Source of the DNA: Pleurotus ostreatus/Saccharomyces cerevisiae fusant
Taxonomy: Eukaryota; Opisthokonta
Length of the DNA: 64,000 nt
Assembly: GCA_024196135.1 (NCBI GenBank)
Contig: JAMQCK010000052.1
Span: forward strand, 1 to 64,000
Direction of reading: 5' to 3'
Of the stretch, positions 42,665 to 55,163 are shown piece by piece. Both the position numbers and the translations under genes were made by a program. The notes under the pieces were generated by a model. That model was not told where the DNA came from, searched no databases, and worked only from the letters and a program-made list of their open reading frames with translations. How positions within the stretch are numbered: position 1 is the first letter of the stretch; every line of letters begins with the position of its first letter.

Positions 42665-43914
42665 ATGGCCGAGGAAATCATTGCGGACTCCTACGTCGGT
42701 TTCGACTCCATTACGCAGCAGATTGAGCACAAGCTCTTGAAGCGCGGGTTCCAGTTCAATGTTATCCTCGTTGGTGCGTGGGGTGCTCAATGGGCCGAGG
42801 AAGGGCGCTGATAGGTCCTTTGTGATATAGGCCAGACCGGGTTGGGAAAGTCTACGCTCATTAACACCATTTTCGCGTCGCATTTGGTGGACTCGAAGGG
42901 ACGCTTCACGTCTGACGAGCCCGTGCGCCAGACGACGGAGATCCAGGCGGTGTCGCACGGTACGTGCATAAAATGGGGTTCAGATGGAACAGAAACTGAC
43001 ACGACGCGTAGTCATTGTCGAGAATGGCGTCAAGCTGCGCCTGAACATCGTCGACACGCCTGGATACGGGGACCAGGTCAACAACGAGAACTGGTGCGTC
43101 GCGTCTGTATCTCCCCATTGTTTTCGCGTGCTCATACTCTTTCTCTCCCAGCTGGGACCCGATTGTCAAGTACATCAAGGACCAGCACAGCGCGTACCTG
43201 CGCAAGGAGCTCACGGCCAAGCGCGACCGTTACATCCAGGACACCCGCATCCACTGCTGCCTCTACTTCATCAACCCGACCGGGCATTCGCTCCGCCCCA
43301 TCGACGTGATTGTTATGAAGAAACTCAGCGAGGTCGTCAACGTTGTCCCCGTCATCGCCAAGTCGGACAGCCTGACTATCGAGGAGCGCGAGAAGTTCAA
43401 GATCCAGGTGTGTGGATTGTGTTCGAGCAGTCATGAGCGTGTGGCTGATGAGCTTCATAGATCAGGGAAGAGCTCGTCTTCCACAACATCCGCTTGTACC
43501 CCTTCGACACTGAGGATGACGATGAGGAGGAGAAGCAGCTGAACGAGAGCATTCGGGTACGCTCACTCTTCCCAAGCAGAGGTCTGGCCCTCTAACGCCA
43601 TGTAGGACATCATTCCCTTCGCGATCGTTGGCTCCGAGCGCCCCGTTCTCGTTGACGGCAAGCCGGTGCGCGGACGTAAGAACCGCTGGGGTGTGGTCAA
43701 CGTTGAGGACCCGACTCACTGCGAGTTCGTTCACTTGCGCAACTTCCTTACAAGGTGAGCGATCACGGCTATAACACGTGAAACCAGCTCACCGTTCCGC
43801 AGGACCCACTTGCAGGACCTCATCGAGACGACGGCAAACATCCACTACGAGGCGTTCCGCTCGAAGCAGCTCCTCGCGCTCAAGGATGCCAACCAGCGTC
43901 CTGCGGGCCAGTAG
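42665..43914 (+). CDS. CDC10: septin, Cdc10 type
   Basis: Seven exons: 42665-42773, 42831-42959, 43012-43093, 43152-43407, 43461-43556, 43606-43754 and 43803-43914; 310 residues, near the size of yeast Cdc10. The start YVGFDSITQQIEHKLLKRGFQFNVI is characteristic of this septin group. GTPase motifs: G1 GQTGLGKST, G3 DTPGYGD, G4 AKSD. The septin-unique element is represented by GRKNRWGVVNVEDPTHCEF and FVHLRNFLTRTHLQDLIETT. Like Cdc10 it ends without a coiled-coil tail. Septins polymerise into filaments at the septum and hyphal tip. The gene lies between the FAN1-like gene and a P4-ATPase and has no counterpart on the other arm of the mirrored block. Confidence 0.95.
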
Positions 43915-44491
43915 ATGCGCATATGTTGACTTCGCTTTGGCTCTTGCCTTTGTTCCCGAGATGGATGGTGACAAAAAGTGATACCCTGGTCATGCTCGCG
44001 CGCCGTCCCTCGCTCACCTCGCTCTTTACGGATACTGTTTCTATTGGATACATAATACTTTTCGTGCTCTCTCCTTCCCGTGTTGTTGTTTTCTTGTCGG
44101 TGCCGTATCTCCGTTGGCAGTATTCATCCGGTACTTCAGATCTGGCCTTGGGTCCCCCGTGCGCCTGTCCTGTCAGCACCTGTAAGTCAAGCCGAATTTC
44201 CGAGGGACTTGTGCGTCCGCTGTCATTCGCGCTTTCCCTCCGATGGAGCAGATGAGCCTTGAGCCCGAAGCAGCCAAGGGCCGACGCGGCCAGACGGCTG
44301 ACGCGGAACTTGTTCGTAATCCGGGGCGCCACCGTCAGGAGCCTTCATGAACAGCCAAGTCCAGTCAGCTCTTCCTTCTCGTCGTGATGTTCGTTTGATT
44401 CGTTTCCTCGCTCTTCCCCCATCGCGCAACTCCTCCTCCGCGTCCATCTTGCTGTCTTTCGGCTCCAGGCGAGCAAGCTCATTCGGCGTAC
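43915..44491. other. 577-bp intergenic region
   Basis: Trailer of CDC10 and promoter of the first P4-ATPase. No gene or structured element was recognised. Confidence 0.4.
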
Positions 44492-47400
44492 ATGGGGAAA
44501 GCTCCGGGCTTCGGGTCGCGCGTCTCGGGGTGGTATACGAAGGTCAGCGACTTCAACGTCGAGTCGCTTTTCTCGCGCAAGCGGGAACCGGGCCCTAAGC
44601 GCTCGGTGTATGTCAACCAGCCGCTGCCGGACGACTACCGGGATCACAAGGGGCGTATCAAGAAGGAGCACACATACGCGACGAACCAGGTCATCTCGTC
44701 CAAATACACCATCATCACCTTCTTGCCGCGCAATCTACTCGAGCAGTTTAGGAGGGTAGCCAATGTGTGCGTGTTCGAACTTTGGCGTCGTGCGCAGAGA
44801 CTGACCACCACGCAGCTTCTTCCTGGCTATCGCCATTCTCCAGTTCTTCTCTATCTTCTCGACCATCTCCCCCGGTCTTGTCATCCTCCCCCTGCTCATC
44901 GTGCTCGGCATCACCGCGGTCAAGGACGGATACGAGGATGTGAAGCGCCACCAGTCCGATCGGCAGGTCAACCACTCGCCCGTGCTCGTGCTCGATGACG
45001 CAGAGTGGGAGAACCCGAACGCGATGCAGGCGAAGGAGAGCTCGCTCGTCCACAGTCTGCCCAGCTTCGCCTCGCTTTTCCGTCTACCCCGCTGGACGAA
45101 GCCCTTGACGTCCGATCCCGAGGAGGATGAGAAGGCGCCGCCACCTCCCCCTTCCCGCCGCGACTCGCTGCGGTCCATATTCAGCCGCACCCAGGGCCGA
45201 GCGTCGCACTGGGTGGAAGGCGTGTGGGAGGACATCCGCGTTGGCGACTTCATTCTCATCCGTGACAACGACGCCGTCCCCGCTGACGTGCTCATCTGCG
45301 CCACCTCCGAGGACGAGAATGTAGCCTACGTTGAGACGAAGAATCTGGACGGCGAGACAAACCTCAAGTCGCGCCACGCCGTGCCCTCACTCACGCACCT
45401 GCGCACCGCGGAGGACTGCATCAGCAAGGCGAACAGCTTCCGCGTCGACTGTGACCGTCCGGAGACGAACATGTATCGCTTCAACGCTGCTGTCGTTACC
45501 GACAGCGGGACCACTGCGGTCGATCTGCAGATGACGCTACTTCGAGGCACGGTCTTGCGGAATACGCGATGGGTCATTGGGCTTGTGGTCTTCACTGGCG
45601 AGGACACGAAGATCGTGCTAAACTCGGGTGGCACGCCGAGCAAGCGATCGAAGGTCGAGCGTCAGATGAACCCGCAGGTTCTGATGAACTTGGCTCTTCT
45701 GGCTGCTATGGCCGTCGCGTGTGCAATTGCGGACGCGCTCATTGAACAGGACCTGTACCCGAAAGGGGCGCCTTGGCTTTACGGTGCGAACAAGAGCGAC
45801 GACAATCCCAGAATCAATGGGTTGATCACTTGGGCATTCGCGTTGATCACGTATGTTCACCTTTCTCCACGCCTGCAACCGAGTCCTAACGCGTCCGTCT
45901 AGGTTTCAGAACATCGTACCCATCTCGCTGTACATCTCCATCGAGTGTGTTCGCACATGTCAGGCCGCCTTCATCTACTTCGATGCCGAAATGGTTTACA
46001 AGAAGACTGGTCAAGCGACGCTAGCGCGCAGCTGGAACCTCTCCGACGACCTAGGCCAGATTCAGTACATCTTCTCGGACAAGACAGGTACTCTGACGCA
46101 GGTTTGTAGCTTCATCTTACTGGCATTTGCATGTGTTTACCATTTTGCAGAACTCGATGATTTTCCGGCAATGCTCCATTGGCGGCAAGGCGTACTACGG
46201 GGATCCTGACCCCGATGCCGGTGAAGAAGCAGAGGTGACGTCTGCACCGCCAGCCACCGACGGCGATGAGAAGCAGGCCACCTCGTCCGAGAAGCATGAC
46301 CAGCGGCCTAACAGCGGCGGCTCCTCTACCATGTCGCCAGCGTCCCATACGGACGAGGATCTCAAGGTCCCGAACCCAGCCAAGGCTCCCGGAGTCAAGC
46401 TTGCCGGCAACGTCCTTCACCACTTCCGTGATGAGGAGCTCGCACGCGACCTCCATGCTGCCGTCGATACGGAGAAGGATCCAGCACACGCACGCGCCTT
46501 GAACGGCTTCTTCTCCGTCCTTGCACTCTGCCACACCGTCCTCACTGCTACCGACCCGGAGACTGGCGCCATCGAGTACAAGGCGCAGTCGCCCGATGAA
46601 GCCGCGCTTGTTCAGGCCGCGGCTGATATGGGATACATATTCCGCGGCCGCGACAAGGAGATTCTGTCACTGCAGACCCCGTTCAGTGACGAGTACGAGC
46701 GCTATGAGCTTCTGAACATCCTCGAGTTTACCAGTGCGCGGAAGCGCATGAGCGTCGTTGTGCGTAAGCTGGACGAGGAGGACCATCGGCTGCTTTTGTT
46801 GACGAAGGGCGCGGACAACATCATCTTCGATCGTCTGAAACCGGGGAACGACGAGCTCAAGAAGCAGACCGAGAAGCATCTGGATGAGTTTGCGAGCCAT
46901 GGTCTGCGCACACTTACGCTGGCGTACAAGATCTTGCCAGGTTCGTCCGCACAGTGGTCCGCTATTCGAGGGTATCTGACCGCGATTTACAGAGGACGAG
47001 TACGAGGCGTGGAGCGAACTATACAACGAGGCTACCGCCTCCCTCGACAGCCGCGAAGAGAAGACAGAGGCCGCCTGCGAGAAGCTCGAGCGCGACCTCC
47101 GCCTCCTCGGCGCCACCGCCATCGAGGACAAGCTCCAGGACGGCGTCCCCGAGTGCATCGCGGACCTCAAGCTCGCGGGGATCAAGATCTGGGTTGCCAC
47201 GGGCGACAAGCTCGAGACCGCCATCGCCATCGGACACAGCACTAATCTCATCTCGCCCGAGTCGAACATCATCATCGTCCGCGGGAGCAGCGGGGACGGC
47301 AGTCGGCCGGTGCACCAGCAGATGATCGCGGCGCTGGAGGAGTTCTTCCCGGATAGTGGGGTCTTGGACGAGTTTGAGGAGTTCCGCGAGTTCAGGCAGG

Positions 47401-49297
47401 CGAGGGCGAAGGAGGGGACGGCACCGCATCCGCTGCATCGGGTCAATACTGGGGTCTCGAGTATCGTTGGCCCGGATAATGGCGAGAGGCCTGGCGGTTT
47501 CGTGCTCGTCATCGACGGCGCCGCGCTCACCGATGTGCGTCATTGTCCTTCTTTCCATTCCAATGATCGTTGTTGACCTTTCTGTAGGCGTTCGCGGACG
47601 ACTCCAACAAGACCCTCCTCTTGCGCTTGGCCATGCAATGCGAAGGTGTCATCTGCTGTCGCGTCTCGCCTCTGCAGAAAGCGCTCGTCGTCAAGATGGT
47701 CAAGAACGGGCTGCACACAATGACGCTTGCAATTGGCGACGGTGCCAACGACGTGTCCATGATTCAGGCCGCAGACGTTGGTGTGGGCATCTCCGGCGAG
47801 GAGGGCTTGCAGGCTGTCAACTCGGCCGACTACGCAATCGCGCAGTTCCGCTTCCTCAAGCGATTGTTGCTGGTTCATGGTCATTGGTCGTATGCAAGGA
47901 ATGGGAATATGTGAGTCAACGGGAAGGCGCTCATAAGGAATCGGTCTACTAACACGTTCATTTAGGATTGTCAACTTCTTCTACAAGAATATCATCTGTA
48001 TTGGCGTGCTGTGGTGGTATCAGATCTACTGTGGTTGGAGTTCGGCATAGTGAGTTTGGGTTGTCCTCAGGATGGTCCGCCTCTGACAATCTTGCAGTGC
48101 TTTCGAATACACGTATCTGCTGTGGTGGAACGCGTTCTTCACGATCGGTACGTCTGAGAATGTTGTCGTACGTGCATGTGCTGACGATTTCACAGCTCCT
48201 GTCATCGCGATCGGATTGTTCGACCGTATAGCAGACGACCATGTCATGATGGCCCTCCCGGAATTGTATCGTCATGGCCGAGAAGGCAAATGGTTCAGTC
48301 ACCCGTTGTTCTTCATCTACATGTTCGAAGGAGTCTTGCAGGTGCGTCGAGGTTCCCATCTCCGGTCTGCTTTGTCTGATCACACTTCAGTCCGTCATCA
48401 TATTCTTCTTCATCTACTACGTGTACGGGAAGTCGCCTACCGCACGTTCGGATGGCTGGGCAAATTTCCAGTACGAGTTCACGACAGTAAGCTTCATGTG
48501 ATATCATCGTGCAGCGGGGTGCTCACGGACGACTCAGACTATGGCCGTGGCTGCTGTCATGGTGGCCAATCTCTACAACGGCCTGAACACTAAAGTCTGG
48601 ACTGGTTGGGTGTTCTTCGCTGTCCTGATAGGCATCGTTCTGGTCTGGGGATATACTGTAAGCAGCATGCCCTTCTGTTTTCACAACGCCCCACTGAACT
48701 GAGGAACAGGCAATCTACACCACGATCGCACCAGGCTGGTTCTACACACCTGTGTACGGCAACTACAGGTTCCTCTTTGAGTCGCCGTACTTCTGGTTCG
48801 GAGTTCTCCTCACCACTCTACTCTGCCTTCTTCCTCGCTACATCTACCAAGCCGTCAAGTTCGGGTACTTCCCAGACGACTTCGACATCGTGCAGTACAT
48901 GCAGAAGGTCGATCCCAACCGGAATTACGAAGACTGTCGGCAGCCGGCCAGTCATCTCGCACACCTTCGGCGGACCACCTCCCGGGCATCCCAGGCATCG
49001 AGGGCCGGGAGTATCGCGTCGGCTGTTCGGCCACCGATGGACCCCCGCGTCAGCAGTCGCACGGACATGGCGACTGGCATGCGCTCCGTCCATCGCGGTT
49101 TCGACTTCGCTACGGAGGAGAACGGGGTGGCGATGCGGCGCATACAGACCAATCTGTCCGAGCATCGGGCGGCGAGCCGCCATCATCTCCCTCGACTACA
49201 CAAACCCAACCGGGACTCGACCCTTTCGCAAGTCTTCTCACTGCGCGGAAGGTTCAGGAAACGGCCGACGTCGGGGGACAAGACGGAGGCTTCATGA
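44492..49297 (+). CDS. P4-type phospholipid-transporting ATPase, copy A
   Basis: Twelve exons: 44492-44766, 44816-45850, 45903-46101, 46151-46940, 46993-47534, 47588-47910, 47966-48049, 48098-48147, 48196-48341, 48391-48486, 48538-48657 and 48710-49297; 1415 residues. Features: [25 protein letters not shown] (first membrane pair), actuator NLDGETNLK, phosphorylation site SDKTGTLTQ (D496), [31 protein letters not shown] hinge, and C-terminal membrane segments from [21 protein letters not shown] on. This is a flippase of the Dnf1/Dnf2-like kind, moving lipids to the cytosolic leaflet at plasma membrane or Golgi, normally with a Cdc50-type partner. Insertion-like loops follow [11 protein letters not shown] and [10 protein letters not shown]. 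It lies tail-to-tail with copy B, with closely matching exon lengths. Confidence 0.93.
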
Positions 49298-49989
49298 TGA
49301 CCTTACGACCACGACCTGGATCGGATCGGATTGCCTTTGATTATGGACCCGCGACCAGCTTAAGAGTCGCTGTTCTTGTACGCATACGATATGATACGCT
49401 CCCACACACTGTCCCCAGCAATACCTCGATCTCGCCTTGCATGCTTTCCCGTTGTCTGCTCCATCTGTATTACTATCAGACCAAGGGACTCTTGCCTTAG
49501 GTTACGGCCCTATTATTGATTTATCACCTACTTGCGTGGGGGCCAACGCGCCGCCTAGTATACGATCTCGCTTTGTGCAGCATAATGACACGATGATTCG
49601 TCTTGAGCTGGCCATGGACTCTTCAGCGAGTTATGGATGCGATTATGGACGCCATGCCATGCCTTTGCAGCGAGGCTTCCCCTGCATGATCATCTAGCTT
49701 GGTGAATCCCATGGACAATCCGCATATTCTATTACTTTTCGGCGAAGGGGTTTCGCGTCCATTGTTGATTACGGATAAATAACAAGGTATCTACTGCGTG
49801 CGTTGAGGGTCGTAAAGCACCGGATGACACCGACTGGAATCCAGGTAACGTAGCGAGCGTAGAGGGTGGGTTCACTAGATAATACAGGATATGAACAGAT
49901 AGAAGTATAGATAGTACGGTGGGGGGTGGGTGGCGCTGAACAGCAATAATACAGGAAGTAGGTACTAGGGGAATAGTCTGTAATCAACT
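49298..49989. other. 692-bp tail-to-tail spacer between the P4-ATPases
   Basis: The axis of the mirrored block (about 49.6 kb) falls here. No open frame with recognised features and no long inverted repeat was seen, so the two arms are not joined by a perfect palindrome now. Confidence 0.45.
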
Positions 49990-52900
49990 CTAATGAGACC
50001 CCTTCTTCCTCGTGAGGCCCCTCGCAAGGTGGGATAGGCCGTTCTTGAGGGAGGCTTTGTGGTGCGGATGTCGCTCGTCGGTTTCGTGCAAGGCTAACCG
50101 ACTTGCTGTACGGCGCTCGGAGAGGTTGGTCTGTATCCGGCGCATAGCCGGACCGGGCTCCTCCGTTGCAAAGTCGAATCCACGGTCGACGCTGACGATG
50201 CCCGTCGACATGTCTGTGCGACTTGCCATAGCGGTTGCAGGTCGCGAGACGCGTGACACGGACGACACGCCAGACATGACGGACATCGGTCGTGACTGTC
50301 GGCGCTTGAGGCGCGCCATCTCGATGTCGGTGCTGTCCTGCTCGTCGGAGGCCGGGCCCATCTTGAGACTGCGGTGCGGATCGCGCTTGCGGATGATGTT
50401 GACCATGTCGAGATCGTCCAGCTTACCGAACCCGGTGTTGTACGCGCGCGCCAAGTAACGGGGTGCGAAGCTCAAGCAGAAGGTGATGACGAGGCAGAAC
50501 CAGAAAATGGGCGAGTGGAACAGGTAGAAGTCGTTGCCAGCAAGGTTGACGGCACCGGTGCTCGCAGGGTCGAGCGAGGAGTAGATAGCCTGGAATCAGG
50601 TTAGCGATATGCTCGCGGAGACGACAATGTAAACATACCGTGTAGACCCAGACGATGAGGGTGCCAACTTGAGTGCCAAAGAGCAACCACCACGTCCATG
50701 CATGAGCCGCAAAGCCAATGTACAAGTTGGCAATCAGCACGATCGCCATGATCATTGTCTGCAAGAAAAGGTCAGCGACTTATCCTGACAATCACAAGAA
50801 TCGAAACGCACCGTGGACATCTCGTACATGCCCGTGTCGTAGCCGTCTCCTCTTGCCGAGTCGGTCCGGTACGCGTACAGGATGAAGAAGAAGACGATGA
50901 CAGACTGGTAGACGCCGTCGATCATGTAGATGAAGAAGTTCCTATAGGCGAACCACGTCCCAAGACGTCCGTACTTGTACAGCTCCGGAAGGTCCATGAG
51001 GTCACGATCGTCTGTTACTTGTCAGCATTGCGATTTGGATAGCTAAAAGGGAGACTCACGAGCTATGCGATCGAAAAGACCAATAGCAGGGCAAGACAGC
51101 ACAGTCCAGATGGAGTTGTAGAAAAGCACGTAGATGTAATCGAAGACGCTGAAGAGTCGATCAGTACATCGTCACGAACAGAAGGGGGAAGATACTCACT
51201 AGTAACCGCTCCACGCGCTATAGATCTGGAACCACCAAAGCACACCAACAGGCACAATGTTTTTGTAGAAGAAGGTCAAGATCATCTTCGAGATGCGCGC
51301 ATACGACCAATGCCCGTGGACCAGCAGCAACTTCTTCAGGAAGCGGAACTGTGCGATGGCGTAGTCGGACGAGTTTACGGCCTGGCGACCTTCCTCGCCA
51401 GAGATACCGACACCAATGTCGGCGGCCTGGATCATGGAGACGTCGTTGGCACCGTCGCCGATGGCGAGGCACATGACGCGGAGGCCGTCCTTGACGAGGT
51501 GGACGATCTGTGCCTTCTGCTTGGGTGATACACGACAGCAGATGACACCCTCGCAGAGTATGGCCAGACGCAGGAGCGTAGCGCGGTTCTCATCATCGTC
51601 GAATGCCTACGCGAAGGATAAGCCCAAGTACGAACACGTTTGGGGAAATACATACGTCGTGCAACGCAGCACCGTCGATGACGAGGACGAAGCCGCCTGG
51701 CCTGTCGCCGTTCTCGGGACCGACGATGGAAGAAACACCAGTGTTGACGCGGCGAAGCTGATTCCCTCCCGGTGATGGTGGTGCACCGGTCTTCTCCAGC
51801 TCTAGTTGTTCGTCCTGATTGACGTGCTCCGGGAAGAAGGTCTCGATAGCTGCGTGCATCTGCTGCCTGACGGGACGTCCAGACGGATTACCACCGCGAA
51901 CGACAATGATGTTCGAGTCTTCGCCGATGAGATTGGTGCTACGGCCGATGGCTGTGAAGATGTTAGCATACAGCTGGTCGTAGCGACGCATATACACGTA
52001 CCTATAGCAGTCTCGAGCTTGTCACCGGTAGCGACCCAAATCTTGATACCGCCGCGCTTGAGGTCGGCGATGGTCTCCGGCACCTCGTCTTGAAGACGAT
52101 CTTCGACGGCCGTAGCACCAAGAAGGCGAAGGTCGGTCTCGAGCTCCTCGCAGACGGCCTCGATCTTCTCCTCACGCTCATCCATAGCCACAGATGCCTC
52201 ATGGTAACGGTCGCTCCAGGCGACGTAGTCCTCCTCTGCGAGGTCGTGAGCGATTCGTTACAAGAGCAAGGGCAGATCATACATACCTCGGATGACCTTG
52301 TACGCCAGAGTCAAAGTCCGCAGACCGTGACGCGCGAACTCGGAGAGATGCTCCTCCGTCGCGGCCTTCAAGTCGTCAGAGCCGGCCCGGAGGCGCTCGA
52401 AGATGACGTTGTCCGCGCCCTTCGTGAACAAGAACAACCGGCCGTCCTCATCGTCAAGCTTGCGCAGCACCACACTCATCCGCTTGCGCGCGCTCGTGAA
52501 CTCGAGCACGTTGAGTAGCTCGTAGCGCTCGATCGACGACGGCGTCTGCAGCGTCAGAACCTCCTTGTCTTGGCCGAGGAAGATATAGCCGATGTCCGCG
52601 GCGGCCTGCACGAGCGCGGCCTCGTCCGGAGACTGCGCCTTGTATTCGATCTGGTCGGTCTCGGTGTCATGCGAAGCGAGGACGGTGTGGCAGAGGGCGA
52701 GGCAGGACAGGAAGCCGTTGAGAAGACGCGCGTGTGCCGCGTCGGCGGGGTCAGACTTCTCCGAGAACGCCGCGTCGAGATCCGCCTGCAGCGCAGCATC
52801 TTTGAAGTGCGGGATCGCCGTCTTGAACTTGGGCAACGCTTCCGAAGACGAAGACTGCTTCGCGACGATGATCTCCTCCGCTTCAGCTTCTTCGTCGCCC

Positions 52901-54575
52901 GTGTACGAGCGTCCACCAATGGAACATTGTCGGAAAACCATGACGTTCTGCATATAATTAGCACGAGTGCCACCCAGCACCGCGGAAAGCAGCCGTACCT
53001 GCGTAAGAGTACCCGTCTTGTCCGAGAAAATGTACTCAATCTGACCCAGGTCATCCGCCAAGTTCCAGCTGCGCGCAACGGTGCGCTGGCCAGTCTTCTG
53101 ATACTTGAGATCATCGTCGAAGTAGATCGAGGCGGCCTGAAGCGTCCGCACGACTTCGAGCGAGATGTACAGGGAGATGGGGATGATGATTTGGAAGCTG
53201 CGACAGTGTGAGTCAAGACTGAGGTAGCAGAAGGGGTTGAAACTCACGTCAGGAGGGAGAACGCCCAGGTAATGAGACCGTTGATGCTTGGGTTGTCGTC
53301 GTTCTGATTATCACCGTATAACCACGGAGCGCCGAGAGGATAGTACTTCTGCTCCAGCACCGAGTCAACTATACCGCAGACCACGGTCATGATAGCAAGC
53401 AGTGCAAGGTTCAAGAGCCTGTGAGATGGTCAGCGTAATCGCGTGTACCGGTAACGTCGGGACGTACACTTGACCATTCATCTGACGCTCGATCTTCGTC
53501 CGCTTACTTGGGGTCAGACCTCCGTTGAGCACGATCTTGGTGTCGACACCGGTGAAAAGAACGACGCCGACGACCCATTTGGTGTTTCTTAGGATAGTCC
53601 CCCGAAGCAGAACATTGACGAGATCGACCGAGGACTTCATACCCGCCACCGAGACCGCCGCGTTAATCCTATACATGTTCATGTCCGGCCGGTCACAGTC
53701 GACACTGAACTTGTTCTCCGGGTTGACGCAGTCCTCGGGTGTCCGTATGTGCGTCAGCGCAGGAACCGCGCTACGCGACTTGAGGTTCGTCTCGCCATCC
53801 AAGTTCTTGGTCTCAACGAACGCGACGTTGGCGTCCTCGGAGGTAGAGCATATGAGAATGTCAGCTGGTATGGCTTCGCCGTCCGTGATCTTGACGAAGT
53901 CGCCAACGCGCAGGTCTTCCCACAGCTCCGTCTTCCAATGCGGCGCGTGCGAGTCTGGAACCACTTTCCCGCCCTCCATGTCGCGATGTTTGACGCCGGG
54001 CAACTGCTTGGGTATGAGGCGGCGGACGAACGTCTTCTGCTTCCCCTTCATGGCGTTCGGGTTGTGCCAACCGTCGCCGGCTATCACGTCGACCTTGCTC
54101 TGGTTCACGTTCCTGTCCGAGACATGGCGCTTGTAGTCCTCGTAGCCATCCTTGATACCGGTCACGACAATGATGATGATGAGGGGGAGAATCGCGACAC
54201 CGGGAGAGATGGTGTGGAACTCGGGGAAGAACTGGATGATAGCAATACCCAGGAAGAAGCTGTTGGGAGAAGGGCGGTCAGGGGGGCTCCGAGACAAGAA
54301 TGCAAGGGGGCGTACATGTTCGCGATTCGCCTAAACTGCTCCAATAGGTTGCGCGGTAGGAAGGTGAAGAGGGTGTACTTGCTGGAGATGATCTGGTTCG
54401 GGTGGTAGACGTGGTCCTTGAGGACGTGTCCGCGGTGGTCATAGTAGTCCTTGGGGAGCTCTTCGTGCACGAACACCGTGCGCGGGCCGACGTGCCTCTG
54501 CTTCGGGGAGAAGAGGCGCTCGATGGAGAAGCGCGCGGACCATTTGGCTAGGGTGTTCATGGACTGTTTGCTCAT
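49990..54575 (-). CDS. P4-type phospholipid-transporting ATPase, copy B
   Basis: Twelve exons on the minus strand: 54575-54316, 54259-53468, 53418-53248, 53197-52999, 52947-52287, 52235-52002, 51951-51656, 51606-51200, 51148-51060, 51011-50812, 50758-50639 and 50589-49990; 1342 residues. Motifs match copy [30 protein letters not shown] (D467), [43 protein letters not shown] and the C-terminal [21 protein letters not shown]. Copies A and B share several exon lengths (the DKTG exon is 199 nt in both), pointing to a gene duplication. Main differences are a shorter extracytosolic loop and a shorter insert after the CSIGG segment. Both look catalytically complete. Confidence 0.93.
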
Positions 54576-55163
54576 CGCTGAGCCGGTGTAGGGGACGTCG
54601 CCAGCGCTGGACGGCGTTCTGTGTGCAGCGTGCGCTCGAGATGAGGGTGGGGATCAAGCCGTAAACCTGATGAATAACATGAACCCCGAACGGCGCTAAT
54701 AGGGTAACGGCCTATGTGTCACCTACTGATTCACACGTGCACGACGGCCCGGCTTTAAATCCTTCCGTTTCACTTCAGAGCAGAGCAAGGGCAGCTCGAG
54801 CCCAACGAAGCTCTCTCGCGAAGGAGAAGAAGTGTCGGAGGTCGAGAGCAAGGTGTATGCGAACCTAAGAGCCAGGTCTGGTGATCGTTTGTACCAGTTG
54901 TTCGTTCGAAGCACCGGTGAGCAAGCACATTCGGACTTTCCCTCTTCGCTCTGTCTCAACGACGCCCCCCTGCGTCAAGTAGTAAAACCGAGTAGAACCT
55001 AGCGTACACAGCAAGACTCCAGGTAAACGATACAGAATAAATCCACGAGTAACTCTGATAGAGATCGGAAACGAACTTTGCCGACACAGGATGAGCCGCG
55101 CGACCGGCCGGCGGCGGGGGTATGTACGCGGTGCCGACGCGTAGCGGCGCGCAACTGCTCTCT
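54576..55163. other. 588-bp intergenic region
   Basis: Between the start of P4-ATPase copy B and the 3' end of FAN1, both on the minus strand, so it should hold the promoter of copy B. No gene or septin remnant was recognised. Confidence 0.4.
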